A stretch of 7,028 nucleotides of DNA from Actinomycetes bacterium. Its GTDB lineage: Bacteria; Actinomycetota; Acidimicrobiia; Acidimicrobiales; Palsa-688. Position numbers and translations under genes: made by a program. Position 1 is the stretch's first letter; every line of letters begins with the position of its first letter. A model generated the notes under the pieces. The model searched no databases. It had not been told where the DNA came from and was given only the letters and a program-made list of their open reading frames with translations. The stretch lies in NCBI GenBank assembly GCA_021819345.1, contig JAKARG010000168.1, forward strand, positions 1-7,028, given 5' to 3'. Of this stretch, positions 1 to 6,362 are shown one piece after another.

Positions 1-1
1 A

Positions 2-424
2 GCAGGCCGGGCCGCCATCCGCCAGACGCTCAGCTCGGTCGGCGGCAAGGTCACCTTTTCGACCCCGAAGACGACCAAGTCCCGCCGGAGCATCGCCCTC
101 GATCCGACCACCCTGGTGGCCCTCCGGCTCCACCGTGACGCACAGGACGCGGAGCGCGCCATCTGGGCCGAGGTCTACACCGATCTCGACCTGGTCTTCT
201 GCCGAGAGGACGGGACGCCTCTACGCCCCGACAGCATCACCCGCCGCTTCAACGACCTGTCGCTCCGAGCCAACCTTCCCCCCATCCGCCTCCACGACGT
301 CCGCCACACGTACGCGTCCATCGGGCTGGGAGCCGGGACCCACCCCGAGGTCATGGCCGAGCGGCTCGGGCACTTTTCAGAGGATCGGATGCTGTGCGGG
401 GGTGTCGCGTCTCGGGCCTCCTGA
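2..424 (+). pseudogene. Truncated C-terminal fragment of an XerC/phage-type tyrosine recombinase (integrase)
   Basis: The reading frame is open from the first bases of the window, so the 5' part lies outside; the ATG-like start at 116 is internal and the protein is continuous before it. Visible catalytic-domain signatures are the beta-hairpin lysine region (TPKTTKSRRSI), the box II motif LHDVRHTYAS (H-x-x-R-H) and the third histidine in AERLGH. The family then expects roughly SSVxxTxxxYxH with the nucleophilic tyrosine. Instead the frame runs into about 15 unrelated residues (FSEDRMLCGG and on) and stops at 422-424. Homology therefore ends near 375-380 and the tyrosine is lost, so the product cannot cleave DNA. 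The first catalytic arginine would lie upstream of the window. The breakpoint probably marks an old insertion or deletion; I did not find the missing C-terminus elsewhere in the window. Family assignment is firm, cause of truncation is inference. Confidence 0.85.
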
Positions 425-441
425 GGGGGGTGGCTGAGTTC

Positions 442-734
442 CTAACGGATGTCAAGGTCTCCGTGGGGGTTTGTTGCGAACATGTGTTCCGGTCGGTCAC
501 GGGTCAGTTCGTGGTAGGCGACTGGCTCGGAGCAGGTGGGGCAGAAACCTCCGGCGCCGGTGCGGCGCATGAGGGTCCGGCACTGGTCGCAATACTGCTC
601 GCCGAGTGCTCTGGCGCCACAAGTGTCGCACTCGTAGATGGTGGCGGGCCGGCGGGGCTGGCGAGCAGGCAGGGAGGGCGGTTCCAACGAGGTCGCCTGG
701 TGACGGCGACGGTGACCGGCGTGTCGGCAAGCAT
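442..734 (-). pseudogene. Remnant of a small zinc-ribbon protein, probably frameshifted; function unknown
   Basis: I do not recognise this gene. Reading leftwards, the last ~65 codons form a convincing Cys-rich domain: YECDTCGARALGEQYCDQC, then a basic stretch and FCPTCSEPV, giving four CxxC-like knuckle elements, ending LDIR and TAG at 442-444. That frame is open upstream into the IS110 gene but has poor codon quality there. In another frame, beginning at the ATG at 734, comes VTVAVTRRPRWNRPP, whose third positions are mostly G or C while the zinc-ribbon frame in the same stretch has many T. The simplest reading is one gene with a single-base indel around 640-690, joining the two frames. An in-frame TAA lies a short way upstream of 734 in that second frame, so no longer start is available there. 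It lies downstream of and on the same strand as the IS110 transposase, but may be older flanking DNA rather than part of the IS. An intact short gene starting at GTG 774 in the zinc-ribbon frame is the alternative. Confidence 0.4.
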
Positions 735-788
735 CAGTACCGCCTCCGGCTCTTGGGTGCCATCGGCCCCCCACAGACCGGCAGGGGA

Positions 789-813
789 CCGTTACGCTGT
801 CGTTACGTGACGG
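789..813. repeat. Imperfect inverted repeat with tandem CGTTACG, 3' of the IS110 transposase
   Basis: CCGTTAC (789-795) and GTGACGG (807-813) are complementary except for one T/G position, with an 11-nt loop. The same stretch holds CGTTACG twice, at 790-796 and 801-807. It begins 26 bp beyond the transposase stop, where the IS right end is expected. It lacks a following T-run, so it is more likely a terminus-associated structure than an intrinsic terminator. Confidence 0.4.
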
Positions 814-838
814 GGTTGGGGATGTGGGAGCGGGCACG

Positions 839-2242
839 TCAGGCCGCCTTGTCGCCGGTAGCGTCAGTCCCGGACGGGCCGGGCGCCGGAGCGGCCTCGG
901 TCGGCTCCTTCTTGCCCCGGCCCGTCCGCTTCTTGAGGGCTTTGGCGGTGTTGGTCCCTCGTCGGGCGGCACGTACGGCGGGGTCGATCTTGTAGCGATC
1001 CGCGCAGATGGCACGTCCCTCGGCCTCGGTGATCTCGGTGCCATCGACATCGCGCAGGACGTAGCGTTGACCGTTGCGCCAGCACGCCGCGATGCGGGTC
1101 ATGACCACCGGGGCGATCGAGCACAACGCGGAGACATGGTGCTTGCCCTGGTCGACGACGAGGCGGTGGTAGCGGGCAGCGAGGGTGGGGTCGACCTTGC
1201 GGGCCTGGTCGGCGGCGAGGTACAGCGCCTGGCGCAGCCCGGGGTCGCCGGCCTTGGTCAGCCCGCCGTGGTGGTCGGCCAGGCCGGACTGGTCGATCTT
1301 GGGGACGATCCCGGTGAACGAGCGGACACCAGCAAGGTTGTCGAAGCGGTTGAGGTCTCCGGTGCGACCCAAGATCCCCGCCGCCAACGTGACGCCCAGG
1401 CCGGGCATCGAGCGGACCACCCCGTCCGGGTCGGCGTCGTCGTAGAGGACACCGATGCGGTCCTCGATCGCTTCGAGCTCGACGTCGAGCGCCTTGATGA
1501 TCCGTACCTCCGCGGCGATGTCGTCGGCCAGCTCGGCGAAGTCGAGGCCGCCGGCGGACCACAACTCGATCGTCTCGTCCGCCGCGGCCAACAGCTCGTC
1601 GGCCTTGGCCTCACGGAAATGCCCGCGGCTGGCCCGGACCAGCAGCGCGGTGAGACGCTTGCGGCCCAGTTTCTTGAGCGCCCTCGGATCGGCGAACCGT
1701 TCGAGCACCGCCAACGCAGTCTTGGAGTAGTCGCCCGAGCCGACCACCTCAGCCCATCCCGGGCCCAGCAACTCGATCAGCGCATCGAGGCGCTGCATCG
1801 CCTGGGTGCGGCGCCGGCCCAGCGCGAAGCGGTGCCGGACCGCCCGCTTGAGCGGCTCCGCTGGGCCCAGATCATCGATCGTGCGCAGACCCTCGGGATG
1901 CAACAACGGCAGGCGGGCCAACACCCGGCTGTCGAGCCGATCGGTCTTGGTGTGCTTGTTGTAGTAGTCCCGCAGGTCCGCCGACTGCTCGGGGGGCACC
2001 AGCACCACCTTGGCGCCCTTCGCCTTCAGCCAGGCGGCCAACGGCACCCAGGCGTTGCGGGTCGGCTCCAACACGACCACCACCTCGGCATCGGCGGGGA
2101 GCTTAGCCCACAGCCGCTCCAGGTCAGCGACCGTGGTGCGGAACCGCCATCCCGACCACACGAACTCGCCCCGATCGTCAGCCAGGCTGGCCTGATGATC
2201 CGAACGGCACGCCACGTCGATCCCCAACCGGACCTCGCTCAT
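839..2242 (-). CDS. IS110-family transposase (DEDD RuvC-like domain + Transposase_20 domain)
   Basis: This 467-residue protein is the recombinase of an IS110-type insertion sequence, which moves through a circular intermediate guided by a bridge RNA. The N-terminal RuvC-like domain shows the DEDD residues: D9 in RLGIDVA, E59 in VVVLEPTRNAW, and D101/D104 in KTDRLDSRVLAR. A helical middle follows (about 130-270). The C-terminal Transposase_20 domain starts at SMPGLGVTLAAGIL (278-291), continues through the SFTGIVP segment, and includes GDPGLRQAL; a serine in this region (S308 or S319 are candidates) would be the family's second catalytic residue. The last ~70 residues form a basic, Pro/Ala-rich tail, making it longer than many family members. 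The ATG at 2240-2242 is preceded by AAGGA at a 10-nt gap. The gene appears intact. The 574-codon open frame on the opposite strand is only its high-GC shadow. Confidence 0.93.
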   Translation of the reverse strand: MSEVRLGIDVACRSDHQASLADDRGEFVWSGWRFRTTVADLERLWAKLPADAEVVVVLEPTRNAWVPLAAWLKAKGAKVVLVPPEQSADLRDYYNKHTKTDRLDSRVLARLPLLHPEGLRTIDDLGPAEPLKRAVRHRFALGRRRTQAMQRLDALIELLGPGWAEVVGSGDYSKTALAVLERFADPRALKKLGRKRLTALLVRASRGHFREAKADELLAAADETIELWSAGGLDFAELADDIAAEVRIIKALDVELEAIEDRIGVLYDDADPDGVVRSMPGLGVTLAAGILGRTGDLNRFDNLAGVRSFTGIVPKIDQSGLADHHGGLTKAGDPGLRQALYLAADQARKVDPTLAARYHRLVVDQGKHHVSALCSIAPVVMTRIAACWRNGQRYVLRDVDGTEITEAEGRAICADRYKIDPAVRAARRGTNTAKALKKRTGRGKKEPTEAAPAPGPSGTDATGDKAA

Positions 2243-2252
2243 CGTCTGTCCG

Positions 2253-2262
2253 TCCTTCCTTC
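2253..2262 (-). promoter_or_regulatory. Ribosome binding site of the IS110 transposase
   Basis: The minus strand reads GAAGGAAGGA here; the inner AAGGA ends 10 nt before the ATG at 2242. This supports the chosen start. No convincing -35/-10 pair was found upstream. Confidence 0.5.
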
Positions 2263-2289
2263 GCTCGAGTTGCTCTCAAACCGGTCCGT

Positions 2290-2540
2290 CACAGCCGGCA
2301 TGCTCACGTTCCGCAGGGGGTGTGTCCATCCGGACATTCTCGAAGCAGGGGTCCGACAAGCTGCGTCGGCCACCGAGTTCCCAAACAGGGATGCACGTGC
2401 GCCGGGGAGGCTCGTCAAGCCGACGATCAGCGTTGAGGAGTCGAGCTCACGCCCGCTCCGGTCACACTCCCAGCCGAACCAGACGAACCGGCCCCGGAAC
2501 CCTACGTGGGACCCCCACCGAGGTGGTGGACCCTACGACA
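2290..2540 (-). ncRNA. Candidate bridge-RNA region of the IS110 element
   Basis: No plausible gene occupies the non-coding stretch between the transposase start and the presumed left end. Read on the minus strand it holds nested complementary arms. An outer CCGGGG/CCCCGG stem (2492-2497 with 2402-2407) encloses a CCGGT/ACCGG stem (2487-2491 with 2458-2462) that stacks directly against it, and a TCGTC-GGCTT-GACGA hairpin (2412-2426). This gives a three-way-junction-like fold. On its upstream side lies a CCACC/GGTGG hairpin (2515-2526), and nearer the gene a TGTCC/GGACA hairpin (2323-2336). In IS110-group elements the bridge RNA, with its target-binding and donor-binding loops, is encoded in this position. 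The pairings were read by eye; ends of the RNA, promoter and guide loops were not established. Confidence 0.4.
2499..2537. repeat. Direct repeat ACCCTACG at the proposed left end of the IS110 element, flanking a hairpin
   Basis: ACCCTACG occurs at 2499-2506 and again at 2530-2537, 31 bp start to start. Between them lies the perfect inverted repeat CCACC-GA-GGTGG (2515-2526), which on the minus strand can be extended by GGG/CCC pairing across small internal loops. The arrangement sits at the presumed transposon end and could serve terminus recognition or donor-guide pairing; that role is inference. Confidence 0.5.
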
Positions 2541-2631
2541 CAAGCTAAATGTCACACCTTCTGCGTACTGTCCGGCATGTGAGTGACGTGCGTGATGGGG
2601 CTGATGTGGCCGAGCTTGGGGGCGGTCTCCG

Positions 2632-3774
2632 GTGAAGACGTTGCGAGTGGAGTTGACGGCGACGCTCGCCTACTGGACGGTGGTCGATGACGAGTGGCAG
2701 CCGGTCCCCTCGGCGGACGCCTACCTGCGGCATCTGCGTTTGGGCGCTGACCGGGCGGAGGGGACGACTCGGGTCTACGCCGGCGATTTGGCGCTGTTCC
2801 TTGGTTGGTGTCACTCGGGCGGTCGGGGCTTGGACGAGGCGGCCCGATCGTTGAGCGCGTTCGTGGCGATGTTGCGGACTACGCCGGTGGAACGGGCCGG
2901 TGCCGGGCGGGGACAGGCCCGTAGCCCGGGACGGATCAACCATGTATTGGCGGCGGTGCGCGAGTTGTACAAGCACGCTGTGGCCAACGGTGAGCTCGAT
3001 GCCTCGGTGCTCGCGTTCCTCTACGAGGTGGGCGACGATCGCTTCTTGCCGGCCGACTTGCGTCCCGAGGGTCGTGGGCTTCGCTACGTGGCCAAGCCCC
3101 GTCACGTGCAACGGGGCCGGCGGCGGGCCATGCCTGAGTCGGCGCGGGCGGCCGAGGTCGAGGCGTTGCTGCGCGCGGCGAGCAGCTGGCGGGACCGGCT
3201 TGTCCTGGTGTTGTTGTGGTTTTGCGGCCTTCGCATCGGCGAGGTCCTCGGGCTGCGACGATGCGACCTGCACTTCGCGTCTGGCTCCGCGGCGCTCGGC
3301 TGCTCGATCCCCGGACCTCATCTCCATGTGGTCGGCAGGGACAACCCCAACCGGGCTCGGGCCAAGTCCGGCGACCGCCACGTCCCGGTCCGCGCCGAGG
3401 TGCTGTCGTGTTACGACCGCTACCTGGGCGAGCGGGCCGCCTGTTCGCCGGCGGCGGGTTGCGACTTCGTGCTGGTCAATCTGTTCCATGAGCCACTGGG
3501 TCAGCCCATGTTGGATCACACGGTGCGTCAGTGGCTGGCGGCCCTGTCGGGGCGGGCCGGTCTCGACCGGGTGCTGCGTCCGCACATGTTCCGTCATGCC
3601 GCGGCCAGCGAGCTCCTGGCCCGGGGGGTCGGCCTCGACGTGGTGGCCGAGCTGCTCGGTCATTCCTCGGTCCGCTCGACCGAGGCCTACCTGCATCCCA
3701 ACACTGACGCGTTGCGTTCGGCGGTGGACCGCCTAGGGCCGCTCGACTTCGGACAACACCGACGGGCGACGTGA
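2632..3774 (+). CDS. tnpA: TnpA-like tyrosine recombinase of a Tn554-type transposon
   Basis: This is a 380-residue DNA strand-transferase that would cut and rejoin transposon and target ends through a phosphotyrosine intermediate. An N-terminal SAM-like DNA-binding domain (about 25-125: DAYLRHLRLG, TTRVYAGDLALFLGWC, GRINHVLAAVRELYKHAV) is followed by the catalytic domain from about 165. All catalytic residues are visible: R201 in CGLRIGEVLGLR, a lysine near 245 in RARAKSGDRHVPV, H318 and R321 in RPHMFRHAAASELLA, H344 in LLGHSSV, and the nucleophile Y353 in STEAYLHP. Size is close to Tn554 TnpA (about 360 aa). The start is GTG 2632 because an in-frame TGA at 2602-2604 precludes anything longer; a G-rich GGGGGCGG (2618-2625) six bases upstream may serve as a weak ribosome site. 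The stop overlaps the next gene. No obvious promoter was seen. Confidence 0.88.
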   Translation: MKTLRVELTATLAYWTVVDDEWQPVPSADAYLRHLRLGADRAEGTTRVYAGDLALFLGWCHSGGRGLDEAARSLSAFVAMLRTTPVERAGAGRGQARSPGRINHVLAAVRELYKHAVANGELDASVLAFLYEVGDDRFLPADLRPEGRGLRYVAKPRHVQRGRRRAMPESARAAEVEALLRAASSWRDRLVLVLLWFCGLRIGEVLGLRRCDLHFASGSAALGCSIPGPHLHVVGRDNPNRARAKSGDRHVPVRAEVLSCYDRYLGERAACSPAAGCDFVLVNLFHEPLGQPMLDHTVRQWLAALSGRAGLDRVLRPHMFRHAAASELLARGVGLDVVAELLGHSSVRSTEAYLHPNTDALRSAVDRLGPLDFGQHRRAT

Positions 3775-6362
3775 TGGCCTCGCTCCAACTGGCGGCGGTG
3801 CCCGCCGACGTCAGCGACCCCGGCGCCGCCCTCTCACGTCTCAGGGCTGCCCTCGACCTGGCGGCGCTGATCGACGCCGGGTGGGACCCTGCCACCGAGG
3901 TGTGGACTCCCGACCCCGCCCATCGCCTGGTCGGCTACGCCATCTGCGCCGTGGAAGGCTGCGCCAACGAGGCACGACGCTCCGAGGGTCTGTGCAGCTG
4001 GTGCGCGGAGCGCCGCAAGGCGGAGGGCGCCGTCGACCTGAGCGCCTTCTGCGCCAAGGGACTGCCGCCACGGCGCCGCTCGGGTGAGAGCCTGTGCTTG
4101 GTGTGTCGGGCCCCCGGTGCCACCCGGCCGGCCGCGGCGAGGGGCCTGTGCTCGAGCTGCAACCACCTGCGGACGATACGGGGCCAAAGCGTGGACGCCT
4201 ACATCGGCGGGGACGGATCGTTCGCGCCGGCGCTCCCCCGTCCGAGCATCGGGACGTGCGCGGTCATCTCCTGCGGGCGTCTGGCCGCCCATGTGGAGAA
4301 CGGGTTGTGCGCCGCGCACGACACCGCCTGGAGGGGAGCGGGCAGGCCGGACCTGGAGCGCTACTGCCGCAGCGCCACTCCCCGGCGTGGCGAGCGGCGG
4401 GGACGGGTCGTGCTGCGCGGGCTGCCCGAGGCGGTGATCGTCGAGCTGCTCCACGCCATCGGGTGCTGCCTGACCGAGGGGCGCCACGCCAGCCTCGTCG
4501 AGCTACGCGGCGCGGTGGATCACTGCCGCCGGCTCGGTGTCAGGCGCCTGGCGGACATCGACGTCGACGGGCAGCTCGGCCCTACGGCCAGTTTCTTGCG
4601 CTTCGCCGCCGACCGGGCCGCCCTGGCCGCCTCCACACCACAGGCCGAGCAGGCCAAGGACATTTGGGACCTGCGGGTGTGGGGGCAGAGCGGTCGCCTG
4701 TCGTTCGTCGGAGACGAGGGTCTGCGCCATCACGGGGGTGACCCGGTCCGCCCGATCACCCAGGACTGGCTGAAGCAGGCAGCCAAGGCGTGGGCAGCCG
4801 AGACGGTGCTGTCCAAGACCGGCTCCACCGTGGCCGCCACGATCTCGTGCGTGGGGCTGCTCTCCGAGCATCTCGCCACCCGCCCCGATGACGGCGCAGA
4901 CCCCGGGCCTCTCGGGCGGCGAGACATCGAGGGTTTCTTGGCTCATCTGGCCCGTCTCGAGACAGCCGGGAGCCTGTCACGGGCCAGGAGGACCAGGGTG
5001 GTGGACTCCTTGGCCCAGTTCCTCCGGGACTGCCGAGCGCTCGGTCTCACTCATCCCGGTGCCGCTATGGGCGGCTTGGCCGACGACTTCGTGTTCCGAC
5101 GCAGGGACCACCCCAGGCCCGCACGGCGCGAGGGCGACACCGTCGGGCGGGCGCTGCCCGAAGCGGTGATGGTCCAGCTGCTCGACGCTGAGGCGCTGCA
5201 GCTGCTCGAGACCATGTTCGGGCCTGCCACCCGTGCCGCCGTCGAGCTGCAAGCCGGCGTGGGCCGACGCACAGCCGAGCTGTGCGGCCTGGCGTTGTCG
5301 TGCTTGGACTACGACCAGCAACGAAGTGTCGACGGGAACACCGCAGCCAGCCCGGTGCTCGTCTACGACATGCCCAAGGTCGGCAAGGTCGGCTGCCGAT
5401 TGCCCATCCACGACCGGGAGGCGGCGATCATCGTCGCCCAACAGGCCAGGGTGCGCGCGGCGTTCCCCGCCACTCCTCTCGAGCGCCTGGTGCTGTTCCC
5501 CCGCCTCACGAAGAACCCCGACGGCACCAAGGCGATGCCCACCGGCTGGCTGCAGCGGGCCGTGCGTGACTGGGTCGATGCCCTGCCCCGCCTCGACAGG
5601 CCAGAGCGTGACAGCCGCGGGCGGTCTATCCCTTTCCCCCGAGAAGCGGTGTTCCCTTACGCGTTCCGCCACAGCTTCGCTCAGCGCCACGCAGATGCTG
5701 GCACGCCCGTGGACACCTTGAAAGACCTTCTCGGGCATGACACCGTGCGGACGACTCTCGGCTACTACCGGGTCACCGCCCGCCGCAAACGCGAAGCCCA
5801 GAACCGCCTCGGCCCGTTGCAGCTCGACGCCCGTGGTCTCCTGGCGCGCCCCGGCGTGGCCGCCCTCAGCGACACCGACGCGCTGCGCGACCAGGTCGGC
5901 CAGGTGGCCGTTCCGTTCGGGACATGCACCGAGCCGACCAACGTCGCCGCCGACGGCCGCTCCTGCCCGTTCCGGCACCGCTGCACCGGCTGCGAGTACT
6001 TCCGGACCGATCCGTCCTACCAACCCGAGCTGTCCGCCTACCTGACCCAGCTCCTCACCGATCGCGAACGCCTCACCGGCGTGCTGCCACAACTGGCGGA
6101 GTGGGCCCGACGAGACGCAGTCCCCTCCCAGGAGGAGATCGGCGCCGTCCGCCGTCTCCTCCGGGCCAACGACGAAGCGTTGGCCGCGCTCGCCGACAAC
6201 GACCGTGCCGCCGTCGAGGAGGCCATCTCGACCATGCGCAAGCAGCGAGCCGCGCTCAACACCACCTTCCCCGTCGAACTGCGCGGGATCGTCAGCCAAC
6301 CCAACCCGGCCTTGTTCCCCACCATCGAGACCGCCGACCCGGCAATTCCGGCTCATGGCTGA
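3771..6362 (+). CDS. tnpB: TnpB-like large tyrosine recombinase with N-terminal triple Cys-finger extension
   Basis: An 863-residue partner recombinase, notably longer than Tn554 TnpB (about 630 aa). Residues 59-183 contain three Cys-rich units, each ending GLCxxC or GLCxxH. A linker and core-binding helices follow (about 215-425, with ITQDWLKQAAKAWAAE). The catalytic domain starts near 460: R500 in GVGRRTAELCGL, lysine K536 or K539 in MPKVGKVGCRLPI, box II PYAFRHSFAQRHADAG with R633 but Y630 in the usual histidine place, H656 in LLGHDTV, and nucleophile Y665 in TTLGYYRV. A C-terminal cluster C719, C732, C738, C741 (SCPFRHRCTGC) is typical of this group and presumably binds zinc. The tail to 863 is helical, basic and acidic mixed. 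Start is GTG 3771 (4-nt overlap with tnpA) or the adjacent ATG 3774 (TGATG overlap); both imply translational coupling. No frameshift is visible. Family assignment is firm, role of the N-terminal extension is inference. Confidence 0.88.
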   Translation: MMASLQLAAVPADVSDPGAALSRLRAALDLAALIDAGWDPATEVWTPDPAHRLVGYAICAVEGCANEARRSEGLCSWCAERRKAEGAVDLSAFCAKGLPPRRRSGESLCLVCRAPGATRPAAARGLCSSCNHLRTIRGQSVDAYIGGDGSFAPALPRPSIGTCAVISCGRLAAHVENGLCAAHDTAWRGAGRPDLERYCRSATPRRGERRGRVVLRGLPEAVIVELLHAIGCCLTEGRHASLVELRGAVDHCRRLGVRRLADIDVDGQLGPTASFLRFAADRAALAASTPQAEQAKDIWDLRVWGQSGRLSFVGDEGLRHHGGDPVRPITQDWLKQAAKAWAAETVLSKTGSTVAATISCVGLLSEHLATRPDDGADPGPLGRRDIEGFLAHLARLETAGSLSRARRTRVVDSLAQFLRDCRALGLTHPGAAMGGLADDFVFRRRDHPRPARREGDTVGRALPEAVMVQLLDAEALQLLETMFGPATRAAVELQAGVGRRTAELCGLALSCLDYDQQRSVDGNTAASPVLVYDMPKVGKVGCRLPIHDREAAIIVAQQARVRAAFPATPLERLVLFPRLTKNPDGTKAMPTGWLQRAVRDWVDALPRLDRPERDSRGRSIPFPREAVFPYAFRHSFAQRHADAGTPVDTLKDLLGHDTVRTTLGYYRVTARRKREAQNRLGPLQLDARGLLARPGVAALSDTDALRDQVGQVAVPFGTCTEPTNVAADGRSCPFRHRCTGCEYFRTDPSYQPELSAYLTQLLTDRERLTGVLPQLAEWARRDAVPSQEEIGAVRRLLRANDEALAALADNDRAAVEEAISTMRKQRAALNTTFPVELRGIVSQPNPALFPTIETADPAIPAHG
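3945..4319 (+). other. Three Cys-rich zinc-finger-like units in the TnpB N-terminus
   Basis: Residues of TnpB form three units of similar spacing: C59-x4-C64-x10-C75-x2-C78; C109-x2-C112-x14-C127-x2-C130; C163-x4-C168-x11-C180-x2-H183. Each has a basic segment and then GLC before the last pair. The regular recurrence argues for metal-binding modules, probably DNA-contacting, in place of a random cysteine set. Metal binding is inferred from pattern only. Confidence 0.6.
4421..4456 (+). repeat. Copy 1 of an intragenic 36-nt repeat in tnpB (copy 2 at 5153-5188)
   Basis: The two 36-nt segments differ at four positions by eye and are in the same frame. They encode LPEAVIVELLHA (about residues 218-229) and LPEAVMVQLLDA (about residues 462-473). 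The second copy opens the catalytic domain; the first stands just after the Cys-finger region. They may mark an internal duplication or a recurrent helix-capping motif. Confidence 0.6.

Larger units (their letters stand above)
786..2545 (-). mobile_element. IS110-family insertion sequence (ends approximate)
   Basis: The element is defined by its transposase (839-2242) plus non-coding DNA on both sides. IS110-group elements typically have no terminal inverted repeats, a long non-coding left end upstream of the transposase that encodes the bridge RNA, and a short right end. That fits ~300 nt of structured, gene-free DNA at 2243-2545 and a short 3' side. Both proposed ends carry CGTA-containing repeats read on the minus strand: CGTAGGGT twice at 2499-2537 and CGTAACG twice at 790-807. 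The exact junctions and core dinucleotide cannot be fixed from one copy, so the coordinates are estimates with an error of tens of bases. Confidence 0.4.

Noticed and set aside
478..489. Palindrome GAACATGTGTTC
   Set aside because: It lies inside the zinc-ribbon reading frame and stands alone; a single 12-nt palindrome is not enough to call an operator.
824..2548. 574-codon open frame on the + strand across the IS110 region
   Set aside because: It runs antisense to a clear IS110 transposase with DEDD residues; its own translation is low-complexity and lacks any recognisable motif, as expected of a high-GC shadow frame.
2548..2631. Possible promoter for tnpA (CTAAAT-like element near 2545)
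   Set aside because: No -35 at an acceptable spacing; the match is too weak in this base composition.
2545..3696. 383-codon open frame on the - strand over tnpA
   Set aside because: Antisense to a recombinase with every catalytic residue in place; Arg/Pro/His-rich composition without domains.
3834..4487. 217-codon open frame on the - strand over the tnpB N-terminus
   Set aside because: The + strand frame shows patterned cysteines in three units; the antisense product shows none.
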